The translations under genes were made by a program, and so were the position numbers. The notes under the pieces were generated by a model, which saw nothing but the letters and a program-made list of their open reading frames with translations, was not told where the DNA came from and made no database searches. A DNA stretch of 64,000 nucleotides from Microbacterium suwonense (GTDB taxonomy: Bacteria > Actinomycetota > Actinomycetes > Actinomycetales > Microbacteriaceae): contig NZ_AP027728.1 in NCBI RefSeq assembly GCF_030296555.1, forward strand, positions 1,302,001 through 1,366,000, in the 5' to 3' direction. Shown here one piece after another: positions 34,831-44,808 of the stretch. Position 1 is the stretch's first letter, and every line of letters starts with the position of its first letter.

Positions 34831-35345
34831 AGCGAGTCCTTCAACCGCCGGTTCTTCAGCTCCACCTGACCCTCGAGATCGCGGGCATACGCCTCGACGC
34901 GGTCTGCGAGGTCGGCATCCGATGTTCCGAGTATGCGAGCGGCGAGGATGCCGGCGTTGCGGGCGCCGCCGATCGACACCGTCGCGACGGGGATGCCGGC
35001 CGGCATCTGCACGATCGACAGCAGCGAGTCCATCCCGTCCAGGTAGGCGAGCGGCACCGGCACGCCGATCACCGGCACGGCGGTGACGGATGCCAGCATC
35101 CCGGGCAGGTGCGCAGCGCCGCCGGCACCGGCGATGATCGCCCGGATGCCGCGCGCCCGTGCCTCGCGGCCGTAGCTCATCAGCTTGTCGGGCGTGCGGT
35201 GCGCCGAGACCACCTCCACCTCGTGCGGGATGCCGAAGTCGGTGAGCGCCTGCGAGGCATCGCTCATCACGCGCCAGTCGGAGTCGGAACCCATGACGAC
35301 GCCGACCAGGGGCGAAGAGGAGGAATGCAGCGGCTCAGTCACCAT
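34827..35345 (-). CDS. purE: 5-(carboxyamino)imidazole ribonucleotide mutase
   Basis: A 172-residue class I PurE, which moves the carboxyl group of N5-CAIR to give CAIR in purine synthesis. [51 protein letters not shown] and [20 protein letters not shown] are the family motifs, with the SAHR and GGAAHLPG active-site residues intact. purK lies 76 bases upstream on the same strand. Confidence 0.96.
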   Translation of the reverse strand: MVTEPLHSSSSPLVGVVMGSDSDWRVMSDASQALTDFGIPHEVEVVSAHRTPDKLMSYGREARARGIRAIIAGAGGAAHLPGMLASVTAVPVIGVPVPLAYLDGMDSLLSIVQMPAGIPVATVSIGGARNAGILAARILGTSDADLADRVEAYARDLEGQVELKNRRLKDSL

Positions 35346-35421
35346 GACAGGCTACGGCGCGGCCCTGTGAGTTCCCGGCAGCGGCACGCCTGCGCCACAC
35401 CATGCGACCGGCGGGTCGACA

Positions 35422-36546
35422 TCAGAGGAACTGCGTGACGGTGGCACGGGCCGTGTAGACGGCATCGTCCAGGTCGTCGCCGACCACGTTCACATGACCG
35501 ACCTTGCGACCCGGGCGGGGCGTCTTGCCGTAGGTGTGCACCTTGGCATCCGGGTGCTCCTCCATCGCCTGCGCGAACCGATCCTCCAGCGCGCCGTCCT
35601 CGGGCCCGCCGAGGATGTTGACCATCACGGTCCACGGGGCACGTGGTTCCGTGCCACCCAGCGGCAGATCCGCGACGGCGCGCAGGTGCTGCTCGAACTG
35701 CCCGGTCACGGCGCCGTCCTGGCTCCAGTGGCCGCTGTTGTGCGGGCGCATCGCCAGCTCGTTCACCAGAATGCGCTCGTCATCGGTCTCGAAGAGCTCG
35801 ACGGCCAGCATCCCGGTCACGCCCACTCCTTCGGCGATGGCCCGGCCGATCTGCTCGGCGACCTCGACCAGCCGGGCCCCGGTGCCGGGGGCCGGCGCAA
35901 TGACCTCGGCGCACACCCCATCGCGCTGCACGGTCTCGACCACCGGATAGGCGACCATCTGCCCGCCGGGGCGGCGTGCCACCTGCTGTGCCAGTTCACG
36001 CCGGAACGACACCAGCTCCTCGGCGAGCAGTGCGTCATCGCCGGTGAGCGCATCGAACCAGTTGGCGGCATCCGCACCCGCATGCACCACCCGCACGCCC
36101 TTGCCGTCGTATCCGCCGCGCGGCGTCTTGACCACGGCACCGCCGCCGTGATCGTCGATGAAGCGCTGCAGCTCCTCGGCGTCGCGCACCGGCGCCCAGT
36201 CCGGCTGCGGGATGCCGAGCTCGGCGAGCCGAGCGCGCATGACCAGCTTGTCCTGGGCGAACTGCAGGGCGTCCGGCCCCGGGTGCACCTGCACGCCGTC
36301 GGCGACCAGCGCACGCAGCACCTCCTGCGGAACGTGCTCGTGGTCGAAGGTGACGACATCGACATCGCGGACGAACGCGCGCACGGTCTCCAGATCGCGG
36401 TAGTCGCCGACCGCCGTGGCCGCCAGCTGAGCGGACATGCCCTCGTCCTCGGCCAGCACTCGAAGGTCCAGGCCCAGTTCGACCGCCGGCGCGATCATCA
36501 TCCTCGCCAGCTGTCCCCCGCCGATCACTCCCACGCGCACCGTCAT
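35422..36546 (-). CDS. purK: 5-(carboxyamino)imidazole ribonucleotide synthase
   Basis: A 374-residue ATP-grasp enzyme making N5-CAIR from AIR, bicarbonate and ATP. VRVGVIGGGQLARMMIAPAV N-terminus; VVKTPRGGYDGKGVRVVH is the ATP-grasp loop; ILVNELAMRPHNSGHWSQDG carries the metal-binding and substrate residues. ATG 36546, preceded by GAGGAG, is chosen over the longer open frame because it starts the protein exactly at the conserved beta-strand. Confidence 0.96.
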   Translation of the reverse strand: MTVRVGVIGGGQLARMMIAPAVELGLDLRVLAEDEGMSAQLAATAVGDYRDLETVRAFVRDVDVVTFDHEHVPQEVLRALVADGVQVHPGPDALQFAQDKLVMRARLAELGIPQPDWAPVRDAEELQRFIDDHGGGAVVKTPRGGYDGKGVRVVHAGADAANWFDALTGDDALLAEELVSFRRELAQQVARRPGGQMVAYPVVETVQRDGVCAEVIAPAPGTGARLVEVAEQIGRAIAEGVGVTGMLAVELFETDDERILVNELAMRPHNSGHWSQDGAVTGQFEQHLRAVADLPLGGTEPRAPWTVMVNILGGPEDGALEDRFAQAMEEHPDAKVHTYGKTPRPGRKVGHVNVVGDDLDDAVYTARATVTQFL

Positions 36547-36619
36547 CCGCGGCTCCTCTCGTCGGTGACCATTCTCCCGCATCCGCCGGCCGATCACGTT
36601 CCGCCGTGTGCGACGGATG

Positions 36620-37126
36620 CTACGCCTGACCGGACTGGGCGTCGCGATGCGCGAGGATCTGGTTCACCTCGATCTGATCCGCGAGCACCTCGTGCACGAG
36701 GTTGACACTGGGCACGTTGACCAGCCGCAGCGGGGCATCGATGCCGTTGCTCAGCGTGATCGTCCCGGCTCCCCACATCCGCTGGATGATCCCGCGACGC
36801 ACGCCGATCGAATAGCCGCGGGTGTGCGAGAGCTCGCGCCGGCTCCTGGCCCCCAGCCCGTCGCGCACGATCACGCGACGGGTGGTGATCGTGTACGACC
36901 GCGAGAGCCAGATCAGGAACGGTACGATCACCAGCAGCACGATCGCTGCAGCAGCCGCGGCGAGCAGCATCCAGTCCTCGAACCCCGACGGCAGGTTGTC
37001 GTAGAAATATGCGGTCGCGCCGCAGACGCCGATCAGCACCACGGCCGACCAGAACAGGCGGCGGGCATGGCTGCGGAATCTGGCGACCAGCAGTTCTTCG
37101 ACGGGCGCACCGTGCGGCGGCATCAT
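36620..37126 (-). CDS. PH-like (bPH2/DUF304) membrane protein
   Basis: A 168-residue protein with two hydrophobic segments (LFWSAVVLIGVCGATAYFY and MLLAAAAAAIVLLVIVPFLI) and then a bacterial PH-like domain: RSYTITTRRVIVRDG, RELSHTRGYSIGVRRGIIQR, GTITLSNG and VPSVNLVHEVL. ATG 37126 is chosen because GGAGGA lies six bases upstream; GTG 37159 would add 11 residues. Genes of this type often sit beside purK or birA in actinobacteria. Function unknown. Confidence 0.75.
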   Translation of the reverse strand: MMPPHGAPVEELLVARFRSHARRLFWSAVVLIGVCGATAYFYDNLPSGFEDWMLLAAAAAAIVLLVIVPFLIWLSRSYTITTRRVIVRDGLGARSRRELSHTRGYSIGVRRGIIQRMWGAGTITLSNGIDAPLRLVNVPSVNLVHEVLADQIEVNQILAHRDAQSGQA

Positions 37127-37244
37127 CGGCCGTCCTCCGAGCGTCACAGGCTGGGTCACCCCTCCATTGTGCCTGCGACCGGCGGCAACACCGCCAGCCG
37201 TGCTGCGGCGTGTCAGCGCCTTGGACACCGGGAGCAGAGGCCGC

Positions 37245-38009
37245 TCAGGCCGGGCGCACGTGCACGACGTCTCCGGAAGACACCTCGCGCTCGACATGCC
37301 CGTCGTCGACCACCAGGCAGCCATCGGCGGCGAGCCGCACCGCGCGCCCGGCGAGCACGCTCCCGTCCGGCAGCGACACGTTCACATCCAGCCCGAGCGT
37401 CAGGCAGCGGGCCGAGGCAGCGGCGAACAGTCCGGATGCCGCGGCATCTGCTTCGCGAGTGAACGCCTCGACCAGCGCCGACAGCCCGGACAGGTAATCG
37501 GAGAGCAGCCTGTCGACGTCGACCGCGACGCCCAGCGCCGCGAAAGAGGTCGCGGTCGGCACCGGCAGCTGCTGCGCGGTCATCGCCGTGTTGACGCCCG
37601 TGCCCACGATCACCGCGCGGTGAGTGACCTCGGCGAGGATGCCGCAGATCTTCCGTCCGTCGACGAGCACGTCATTGGGCCACTTCAGGCCGACGTCGTG
37701 ACCCGGCAGCTGGGCGGCGACGGCATCCGTCATCGCCACTCCCGCCGCCAGCGGGATCCAGCCCCACGAACCGACGTCGGCCGGCAGCGCCCGCAGCAGC
37801 ACCGACACGGCGAGCGCCGCGCCGGGCGGTGCGATCCAGACGCGATCCAGCCGGCCCCGGCCGGAGCTCTGGGAGTCGGTGAGCAGCACCGACAGGTGCG
37901 GCCAGGCCTCGGCATCCGTCGCCCGCCTGCGCAGCTCGGCGTTGGTGGAGCCGCACTCCGGCAGCACGAGCAGCCGGGAGGCGAGTGCCTGCGTGCCGGT
38001 CAGATCCAT
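37245..38009 (-). CDS. birA: Biotin-[acetyl-CoA-carboxylase] ligase (no DNA-binding domain)
   Basis: A 254-residue enzyme that joins biotin to carrier proteins of carboxylases. LPECGSTNAEL, SQSSGRGRLDRVW (biotinyl-AMP loop) and DVGLKWPNDVLVDGRKICGIL are the catalytic motifs, followed by a short C-terminal domain. There is no N-terminal helix-turn-helix, so it is monofunctional and not a repressor. ATG 38009 directly abuts the stop of the upstream gene. Confidence 0.94.
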   Translation of the reverse strand: MDLTGTQALASRLLVLPECGSTNAELRRRATDAEAWPHLSVLLTDSQSSGRGRLDRVWIAPPGAALAVSVLLRALPADVGSWGWIPLAAGVAMTDAVAAQLPGHDVGLKWPNDVLVDGRKICGILAEVTHRAVIVGTGVNTAMTAQQLPVPTATSFAALGVAVDVDRLLSDYLSGLSALVEAFTREADAAASGLFAAASARCLTLGLDVNVSLPDGSVLAGRAVRLAADGCLVVDDGHVEREVSSGDVVHVRPA

Positions 38010-39290
38010 TCAGGCCTCGTCATCCGGGTCGTCGTTGGCGTCGTCGTCCTCGTCCTCGGGCTCGATCGCATCCCGCGCGTGCCACTGCTCCCACTTCTGC
38101 ATGAGCTGCTCGATCGCGGAGTGGAACTCGGCTGTCGCCACGCCGGGGGTGGTGTCGCCGAAGTAGTGCGTGGACCACTCCCGCAGCCGCTCCACGGTCT
38201 GCTCGTCGGCGAGAACGCGATCCACCTCTGCGACGACCTCGGCGGCTCCGGCGGTGGTCAGCCATTCGCACCCCGACAGATAGCCGCGGCGGTCGACCTT
38301 GGCGTGGGGGTTCGCCGGCTGTGTCACCAGCAGCGGCTTTCCCGTGGCCAGGCGGTCGTAGATCATCGCGGAGATGTCCGAGATGGCGACATCCGCGGCG
38401 GCGATCTGCCAGCCGACCTCCGGACCGTCGTCATAGACGTGCTGGGCGCTCGGGTCGGTGGCGTTCGCCGCACGGATCATGGCGATGATCTTCCGGTTCG
38501 CCGCACCGTAGGCGTCGTCCATCACGCCGGTGCGCGGGTGCGGCCGGTAGATGACGCGATGGCGCCCGGAGGCGAGCAGCTGCTCGACGAGGGTCACGCC
38601 ATGGCTGAGCACGGAGCCGTAGCTCATCGACTGGCGATCGCCCTCCCATGTCGGCGAGTACAGCACCACCGTCCGCTCATCGGGCCTGTACGGCAGCGGA
38701 CCCTCGAAGTAGTCGGCCTGCGGCCGGCCGATGCGCAGCGCGCGCTCATCGACGTCGTAGTTCCACAGCGCACCGGCGAGCCTGTCGTGCGCTGCCTGGC
38801 CGGCGATGAAGGTGAAGTCGTAGGACTTGATCTGGTTGCTGGCCATATAGACCTTGTCGGACTCGCCATGGCTGATGAACACGTGCCAGCGGTGCCCATA
38901 GCGGAACATCTGGAAGTTGCGCGTGTTCTGGTTCACGTACAGCACGACGCGGATGTCCTGGGTGGCCAGGAACCGCTCGAGCTGGTTGATCCTGGGCACG
39001 AAGGCCACCGGCAGCGCCTTCTCCTGCAGGAGCTTCTCGGCACCGGTGGGGTTGCGGGAGAGCACCACCACCGGCCACCGCTCCGCGAGCTTCTGCAGGG
39101 GCTTGTACCACTGACGCATCTGGTACATGTTCACCGCGGCATCCGCGAAGTACACGGCGACTTTGTAGGTTCCCTCCGGATGCTTGCCCTGGGCGCGCAG
39201 GGTGCTCTGCACCCGCTGTGCCGCCGATCGTGTTGCCAGCGCCCTGCCCAGCAGCCGGTACGCCTTCTTCCCATCCGAAACGACACCCAT
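38010..39290 (-). CDS. CDP-glycerol glycerophosphotransferase-like protein (TagB/TagF family)
   Basis: A 426-residue protein. FISHGESDKVYMASNQIKSY and AGQAAHDRL resemble the acceptor side of TagF. RTVVLYSPTWEGDRQSMSYG, YRPHPRTGV, DVAISDISAMIYDRLATGKP and TPGVATAEFHSAIEQL belong to the GT-B donor domain (conserved HP and DISAM region). The C-terminus is strongly acidic (EPEDEDDDANDDPDDE). It probably transfers glycerol- or ribitol-phosphate units, or a related step, in wall teichoic acid synthesis. Substrate unknown. Confidence 0.85.
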   Translation of the reverse strand: MGVVSDGKKAYRLLGRALATRSAAQRVQSTLRAQGKHPEGTYKVAVYFADAAVNMYQMRQWYKPLQKLAERWPVVVLSRNPTGAEKLLQEKALPVAFVPRINQLERFLATQDIRVVLYVNQNTRNFQMFRYGHRWHVFISHGESDKVYMASNQIKSYDFTFIAGQAAHDRLAGALWNYDVDERALRIGRPQADYFEGPLPYRPDERTVVLYSPTWEGDRQSMSYGSVLSHGVTLVEQLLASGRHRVIYRPHPRTGVMDDAYGAANRKIIAMIRAANATDPSAQHVYDDGPEVGWQIAAADVAISDISAMIYDRLATGKPLLVTQPANPHAKVDRRGYLSGCEWLTTAGAAEVVAEVDRVLADEQTVERLREWSTHYFGDTTPGVATAEFHSAIEQLMQKWEQWHARDAIEPEDEDDDANDDPDDEA

Positions 39291-39359
39291 CGTTCCAGAA
39301 TACGGGCCGCGCTCGACGGGGCATCACCCCATGACCGCGCCGCATGACATGATCGACGG

Positions 39360-40441
39360 ATGCAGCACGATGACAGGCCCGACCCCGGTGGGGTGTCGTT
39401 CATCATGCCCGTGCTGAACGAGATCGACTACCTCGAGCACGCGGTGCGCTCGGTGCTGGAGCAGGACGTCGACGGCCCCACCGAGCTCGTGCTGGCGCTC
39501 GGTCCCTCCAGCGACGGCACCACGGAGCTCGCGCAGCGTCTGGCCGCCGAGGACGACCGCCTGCTGCTGGTCGAGAACCCTCAGGCGCACATTCCGGTCG
39601 GTCTGAACGCCGCCATCCGCGCGAGCAGCCACCCCACCGTGATCCGCGTGGACGCGCACTCCGAGCTCTCCCCGGCTATGCCCGCCGGGCCCTGGAGACG
39701 CTGCAGCGCACCGGGGCCGCCAACGTGGGCGGGGTGATGCGCGCCGACGGCCGCACGCCCTTCCAGCGTGCCGTGGCCCGGCTGTACAACGCGCCGGTCG
39801 GCCTGGGCGGCGGCGCCTATCACGGCGGCGCTCCGGAGGGCGAGGCAGAGTCGGCGTACCTCGGGGTGATGCGGCGTGAGGTGCTCGACGAGGTCGGCCT
39901 GTTCGACGAGACGATCCGCCGCGGCGAGGACTGGGAGCTGAACCTGCGCATCCGGCAGGCCGGGCACCTGGTCTGGTTCGATCCGGCGCTGTCGGTGACC
40001 TACTGGCCGCGCGAGAGCTGGTGGCGTCTGGCCCGCCAGTTCCGTGCGACGGGTGCCTGGCGCGGCGAGCTGGTGCGGCGCTACGGCCGCCGCAACGGTC
40101 TGCGCTTCTTCGCCCCGCCTGCGCTGGTCGTGCTCACCGCGCTGGCGGTCATCATCGGCATCCTGCAGCTGACGGGTGTTCTGCGCGCGGTCGCATCCCT
40201 GCTGGCATCCGTCGTCTACCTGCCGCTGATCGCGTACGCGGCGCTGGTGCTCGCGGTGGGGCTGGCGGGCGTGGGGATCGCGCGCGGGCCTCGCGGCCTG
40301 CGCGAGCGGCTGTGGACTTTGGCCGTGCTGCCCACGATGCACATCTCCTGGGGTCTGGGGTTCCTCGCCGGCGTGCTGCGCGGCGCCGGCGACACAGTCG
40401 ACGCCTCCCGCCTCGGCTCCCGCAACACCCCGCTCCCCTGA
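39360..40441 (+). CDS. Membrane-associated family 2 glycosyltransferase; one-base frameshift at 39670-39673
   Basis: The first ~105 residues (VSFIMPVLNEIDYLEHAVRS, LALGPSSDGT, TVIRVDAHSEL) and the remainder (GGVMRADGRTPFQRAVARLY, DETIRRGEDWELNLRIRQAG) lie in different frames. A fifth C at 39670-39673 joins them as HSELSPGYARRAL and gives 360 residues. Two or three C-terminal hydrophobic segments (ALVVLTALAVIIGILQLTGV, YLPLIAYAALVLAVGLAGV) anchor it in the membrane. The layout resembles succinoglycan-type transferases. It stands alone on the plus strand between teichoic-acid-type genes on the minus strand. Confidence 0.83.
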
Positions 40442-40452
40442 TCGCAAGCCCG

Positions 40453-41889
40453 TCAGGCGGTCAGCCAGCCGAGGTCGAGGATGCGGGAGACCACGCGGTC
40501 TGCAGCCCCGCCATCGTCGAGACGGTTGAACTGCGCGGCCCATGCCGCGTATCGCTCACGGTAGGCGCCCGGGCCGTCGGGATCCTCGAGCGCGCGCACC
40601 AGCTCGTCCTGGCTGGTCACCAGCGGGCCGGGGGCACGCTCGGCGAGATCGAAGTAGAAGCCGCGCAGCTGGCCGCGGTAGTGCTCCAGATCAGGCACCA
40701 GGAAGTACATCGGCCGCCCGGTGATGCTGAAGTCGAACATCACCGAGGAGTAGTCGGTGATCAGGGCATCGGCGACCAGCAGCAGCCGTGCCGTCTCGGG
40801 GTAGCCGGTGACGTCGATCACCCGGGAGCCGGCCCGGTCGCGTCCGGGCTGCAGGGTACGGGAGTGCCCGCGCACCAGCACCACCGAGTCGGTGCGGGCC
40901 GCCAGTTCGGCCGGGTCGATGAAGTCGACCATCTCGGAGCGGTCGTCCCGCCAGGTCGGCGCGTACAACAGCACCCGCTCGTCCGGTGCGATACCCAGCG
41001 CCGCACGGATCGGCGCGGGATCGCCCGTGGTCAGCATGTCATTGCGCGGGTATCCGTCCGTCCAGATGGGCTTGCCGAAGAACGCATAGGCCTTCCTGAG
41101 CACGCGCGCGGAATACACGTTCTGCGCGAGCAGCGCGTCCCAGCGCCGCGATTCCTTGACCACGGCGGCCATGCGGCGCGGATCGAAACCGGGCCGGTGC
41201 AGCGCGAGACGCTTCAACGGCGTGCCGTGCCACGTCTGCAGCACGTGCTGGCCAGGCTTGCGCACGAACCGGCGACGCAGCCAGTCGTTGACGATCAGCA
41301 TCCGCGCCGAACCACGTGCCCGCCACCACTCCGGAGTACCCTCCACGACGGCGACCGCGCCCTCGGGCACCTCCACCGACAGGTCAGAGACCGCCCAGTA
41401 TCGAACCACCGACGGCGCGCGCTCGGCGAGCACCCGATCGATGGCACGCGGGTTGCAGCCGGAGGTCTGCCCGTAGAAGCTCTCGAAGAACACGGCGTTC
41501 TCGTCCGCCCCGATCTGCGAGATGTACCGCTCCTCGAGCGTGCGCTGCCCCTCGGCAGTGACATATGCCGGATCCAGCGGCGCCGCGATCAGCACCCTGG
41601 CACCGTGCGCCTCGATGCGCAGGATCGGCAGCAGCGTGGGCGCCACCTCGAGCCCCGCCAGGTCGGCATCCGGGATGTCGAGTTCGTACCGGCCGGACGG
41701 CAGCGGCAGCTCGGCGCCACCCCACCGCACGGTGTGCAGCGGGAACGTCGCCTTCCAGGTCTTGCCGCCGCCGGTGACCTTCGCGACGACGCGCGCACGC
41801 GGGCCGGTCAACACAGCGGATGCCGGGCGTGGTCCGGTTCCCGCGACGATCAATGTCTGCGACTGCTCATCGATGCGAGCGGTGGTCAT
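40453..41889 (-). CDS. CDP-glycerol glycerophosphotransferase-like protein with N-terminal beta domain
   Basis: A 478-residue protein. Residues ~1-110 (SQTLIVAGTGPRPASAVL, ELPLPSGRYELDIPDADLAG) look like the beta-sandwich domain found in front of TagF-type enzymes. Then come VFFESFYGQTSGCNPRAID, VLQTWHGTPLKRLALHRPGF (acceptor His), RVLLYAPTWRDDRSEMVDFI, VLVRGHSRTL and ADALITDYSSVMFDFSITGR. ATG 41889 overlaps the upstream stop by four bases, so it is coupled to the next relative. Predicted role: polyol-phosphate transfer in teichoic-acid-like polymer synthesis. Confidence 0.87.
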   Translation of the reverse strand: MTTARIDEQSQTLIVAGTGPRPASAVLTGPRARVVAKVTGGGKTWKATFPLHTVRWGGAELPLPSGRYELDIPDADLAGLEVAPTLLPILRIEAHGARVLIAAPLDPAYVTAEGQRTLEERYISQIGADENAVFFESFYGQTSGCNPRAIDRVLAERAPSVVRYWAVSDLSVEVPEGAVAVVEGTPEWWRARGSARMLIVNDWLRRRFVRKPGQHVLQTWHGTPLKRLALHRPGFDPRRMAAVVKESRRWDALLAQNVYSARVLRKAYAFFGKPIWTDGYPRNDMLTTGDPAPIRAALGIAPDERVLLYAPTWRDDRSEMVDFIDPAELAARTDSVVLVRGHSRTLQPGRDRAGSRVIDVTGYPETARLLLVADALITDYSSVMFDFSITGRPMYFLVPDLEHYRGQLRGFYFDLAERAPGPLVTSQDELVRALEDPDGPGAYRERYAAWAAQFNRLDDGGAADRVVSRILDLGWLTA

Positions 41890-43139
41890 CGTGCTCCCTT
41901 CGGCGCGGGGATCCCCCGCGCGCGGATCGCTCGGTACACCCGATGGGCGTTGCGCCCATCGCGGTGGGCGTGCATGTGCGCGCTGAGCTCGGCCGAGCGC
42001 CGGGCGCGGTCGGCCCGCGCCACGTCGTCGCCGAGCACGGCGTCGAGCTGATCGATCGCGCCGTCCCAGTCGCGCGCGTAGTCGGCGCCGGCGACGTCTT
42101 CATAGCGGCCGTAGAAGCCGCGCTCGCGCGCATAGGCCTCCACATCGGGGGCGAGGTACACCACCGGCATCGCCAGCAGTCCCACGTCGTACGCCATCGA
42201 GGAGTAGTCGGTGACGAGCACGTCCATGCGCGGCAGTGCGGGCGTGACATCGGCGAGCAGCTCGGCGCTCAGCATCCGAACCCGCCCGCTCGACCATGGC
42301 GGAGCGTAGGAGCCCTCCCCCAGCGGATGCGAGCGGATGAACAGGATCGCGTCGTGCCGCTCCAGCATCCGCACGATCCGCACCCACTGCCCGGCATCCG
42401 GCACGGCAGGATCGGCGGCGCCGTCGCGCCACGTGGGCGCGTACAGCACCACCCGCTGCTGCGAGAGCAGGGGCCCGGTGCGGGTCAGCAGAGCGGATGC
42501 CGTGGCCCGTCGCTCCTGAGCGGTACCGGCGGAGAGCACGTCCACGCGCGGCTCGCCCGTGACGACGACGCGATCATCGCCGAGGCCGAAGGCGGACTCC
42601 AGCCGGCCACGTGATCGGTGCGAGGCCGCCGGCAGCACGCGGATGCGCTGCGCGGCCGAGCGATATGCGACGGTCAGCAGGCGACGCAGCAGCTGCGCGC
42701 CCGGCAGCCGCGCCGGCACCTGTGCGGTGACCGGGGAGTCCAGGCCGATGCGCTTGAGCGGGATGCCGTGCCACAGCTGCACGACGAAGCCGTCGCTGCT
42801 TCCATAGCGGTTCACGTCGCCCAGCCCGTGGGTGACGACGATCACCCCGGCGCGGGCAGTCGCCCACCAGCCCCGCAGTCCGTCTCTGCGGCAGGTACGG
42901 ATGCCGAGGGCCTTGGCATCCTTCTCCTCCTGCGGCGAGCGCGTGAGCCAGAGCGTGCGATGGCCGGCGGCGTGTGCCTCGCGCTGCAGGGCGAGTGCAC
43001 CATCGCCGATTCCGGCTCCACAGCCGAACACCCAGGTGCCGCCGCGAGGAACGAGCGCGGTTCCTATGCGTCCGACGGCATACATCGGCAGCCGGAGCAG
43101 CTTGGCCGCGTTGCCGGTTCCGAACGAGAAGGACGCCAC
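41886..43139 (-). CDS. CDP-glycerol glycerophosphotransferase-like protein
   Basis: A 417-residue paralogue of the downstream protein without the N-terminal beta domain. GTWVFGCGAGIGDGALAL, VVQLWHGIPLKRIGLDSPVT, RVVLYAPTWRDGAADPAVPD, LFIRSHPLGEG and MDVLVTDYSSMAYDVGLLAM are the family motifs in order. GTG 43139 is the assumed start. With the gene at 40453 it forms a two-gene unit; such pairs may act as primase and polymerase, which cannot be assigned here. Confidence 0.87.
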   Translation of the reverse strand: MASFSFGTGNAAKLLRLPMYAVGRIGTALVPRGGTWVFGCGAGIGDGALALQREAHAAGHRTLWLTRSPQEEKDAKALGIRTCRRDGLRGWWATARAGVIVVTHGLGDVNRYGSSDGFVVQLWHGIPLKRIGLDSPVTAQVPARLPGAQLLRRLLTVAYRSAAQRIRVLPAASHRSRGRLESAFGLGDDRVVVTGEPRVDVLSAGTAQERRATASALLTRTGPLLSQQRVVLYAPTWRDGAADPAVPDAGQWVRIVRMLERHDAILFIRSHPLGEGSYAPPWSSGRVRMLSAELLADVTPALPRMDVLVTDYSSMAYDVGLLAMPVVYLAPDVEAYARERGFYGRYEDVAGADYARDWDGAIDQLDAVLGDDVARADRARRSAELSAHMHAHRDGRNAHRVYRAIRARGIPAPKGAR

Positions 43140-43215
43140 CTCGCGAGCCTATCGCGCGGTGGCGTCCCGTCCTGGCAGTCGACTGGGGATCCGAGTGGCG
43201 GATTCCCGTATGGGC

Positions 43216-44808
43216 TCAGAGCTTGAGCTGACCCAGCGTCGCCTCGGTGGTGTAGGTCTTTCCGGAGCGGACGTAGACGATCTTCACCGTGGAGCCGGCC
43301 GCCTCCGCGCGCACCTGCGCGGTGAGGTCGGTGGCGCTGGAGATCGGCACCCCGTTGAACTCGGTGATGACATCTCCGGTCTGAAGGCCCGCCTTCTGCG
43401 CGGCCCCTCCGGCGGTCACACCGGAGCCGCCGCCATTGGGTGCAGAGATCACCGCGCCGGCAACCGTTGCGTCCTGCATCGACGACGCATCGCGCACCGT
43501 AGCGCCGAGCAGGCCGTGGGTGGCTGCGCCGTTCTCGATGATCTCGCCGGACACGCGCTGGGCGATGTTCGCCGGGATGGCGAAGCCGACGCCGATCGAA
43601 CCGGACTCGCCGGAGGACGATGAGGATTGGCCGGCGGTCGCGATGGCGACGTTGATGCCGATCAGGCGGCCCTTGCTGTCCACCAGCGCGCCGCCGGAGT
43701 TGCCGGGGTTGATGGCGGCGTCGGTCTGGATGACCGAGATCGAGATGGACTGCTTGGGCTGCTGCTGGGTGCCCAGCCCGGGAATGTCGAACTGGAACGG
43801 ATTGCCGCCGTCGCTGTCGCCGTCACCGCCGTCACCGGGCTGCTGAGCGTCGGGCGTGGTGTCGGGCACGGCGGAGGAGGCGACCTGGATGCTGCGGTTC
43901 AGCGCGCTGACGATTCCTGTGGTCACCGAGTTCGACAGCCCGAGCGGTGCGCCGACGGCCACAGCCGTGTCGCCTACGTTGAGCGCGGACGAGTCACCGA
44001 ACTCGATGGGCGTCAGGTCGGTTGCGTTGTCGAGCTTGATGACGGCGAGGTCGTAGATCGGGTCGGTGCCGACCACGCTCGCCGAGTAGATGCGACCGTC
44101 GGAAGTCGTGACGCGGATGGTGGGGTCGGCCACCTCGCCGCCGAGGGTGACCACGTGCGTGTTGGTGAGCACGTAGCCGTTCTTGTTCAGGATGACGCCG
44201 GATCCGCTGCCGGATGCCCGGGATCCGGCCACCTCGATCGTCACGACCGAGGGGAGCACCTCGGTGGCGACCGCGGTGGTCTCGTTGACCGAGCCGGGAT
44301 TGTTCACTGTGACGGTCTGCGGGCCGGTGGCCGACTGCGAGGTGGGCTGGTCGAGCACCGCGACGCCGAGCGCGTGGCCCCCGAATCCTGCCACGCCTCC
44401 CACGAGAGCTGCGGCGAGCAGAAGCCCTGCGACCTTGACCGCTCCGCCGCCCTTGTTCTGAGAGCCGGTCGAAGCCGGGGCGCCGAGCGTCGGGCCCAGC
44501 GGCTGGGTCGGTGCGCCGGCGGAGGTCATCGGCTGTCCGAATCCTCCGAAGGACGACCCTGTCAGGTGCGATGCGGCGTGCGCGGGATCGGTGTACGCGG
44601 GCTGGCCGGCAGGAGCCGTCGCCTGGTGAGCAGGTGCACCGGCCGGCGACTGCCAGGCCGGGGCCTGCGTGGGTGCCGGGGCCTGCGTGGGTGCCGGGGC
44701 CTGTGCCGACGAGGAGTCGGGGCCGCTCGGGGCAGGGCTTCCGGGGGCCGACGCGGCGTGCGGAGCCTCGGGGGCGGGGATGTCACCGCTGGTGTTGTTG
44801 TCGTTCAT
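43216..44808 (-). CDS. HtrA/DegP-family trypsin-like serine protease with PDZ domain
   Basis: A 530-residue protein. Residues ~1-120 are cytoplasmic and Pro/Ala/Gln-rich with a repeated PAPTQA unit. One membrane helix follows (VAGLLLAAALVGGVAGFGGH). The protease domain has the full triad: VLTNTHVV (His), DPIYDLAVIKL (Asp) and NPGNSGGALVDSKGR (Ser). A PDZ domain ends the protein (KAGLQTGDVITEFNGVPISS). It degrades or refolds damaged exported proteins at the outer face of the membrane. The start ATG 44808 follows AAGGAG. The divergent aminotransferase lies 97 bases away. Confidence 0.93.
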   Translation of the reverse strand: MNDNNTSGDIPAPEAPHAASAPGSPAPSGPDSSSAQAPAPTQAPAPTQAPAWQSPAGAPAHQATAPAGQPAYTDPAHAASHLTGSSFGGFGQPMTSAGAPTQPLGPTLGAPASTGSQNKGGGAVKVAGLLLAAALVGGVAGFGGHALGVAVLDQPTSQSATGPQTVTVNNPGSVNETTAVATEVLPSVVTIEVAGSRASGSGSGVILNKNGYVLTNTHVVTLGGEVADPTIRVTTSDGRIYSASVVGTDPIYDLAVIKLDNATDLTPIEFGDSSALNVGDTAVAVGAPLGLSNSVTTGIVSALNRSIQVASSAVPDTTPDAQQPGDGGDGDSDGGNPFQFDIPGLGTQQQPKQSISISVIQTDAAINPGNSGGALVDSKGRLIGINVAIATAGQSSSSSGESGSIGVGFAIPANIAQRVSGEIIENGAATHGLLGATVRDASSMQDATVAGAVISAPNGGGSGVTAGGAAQKAGLQTGDVITEFNGVPISSATDLTAQVRAEAAGSTVKIVYVRSGKTYTTEATLGQLKL

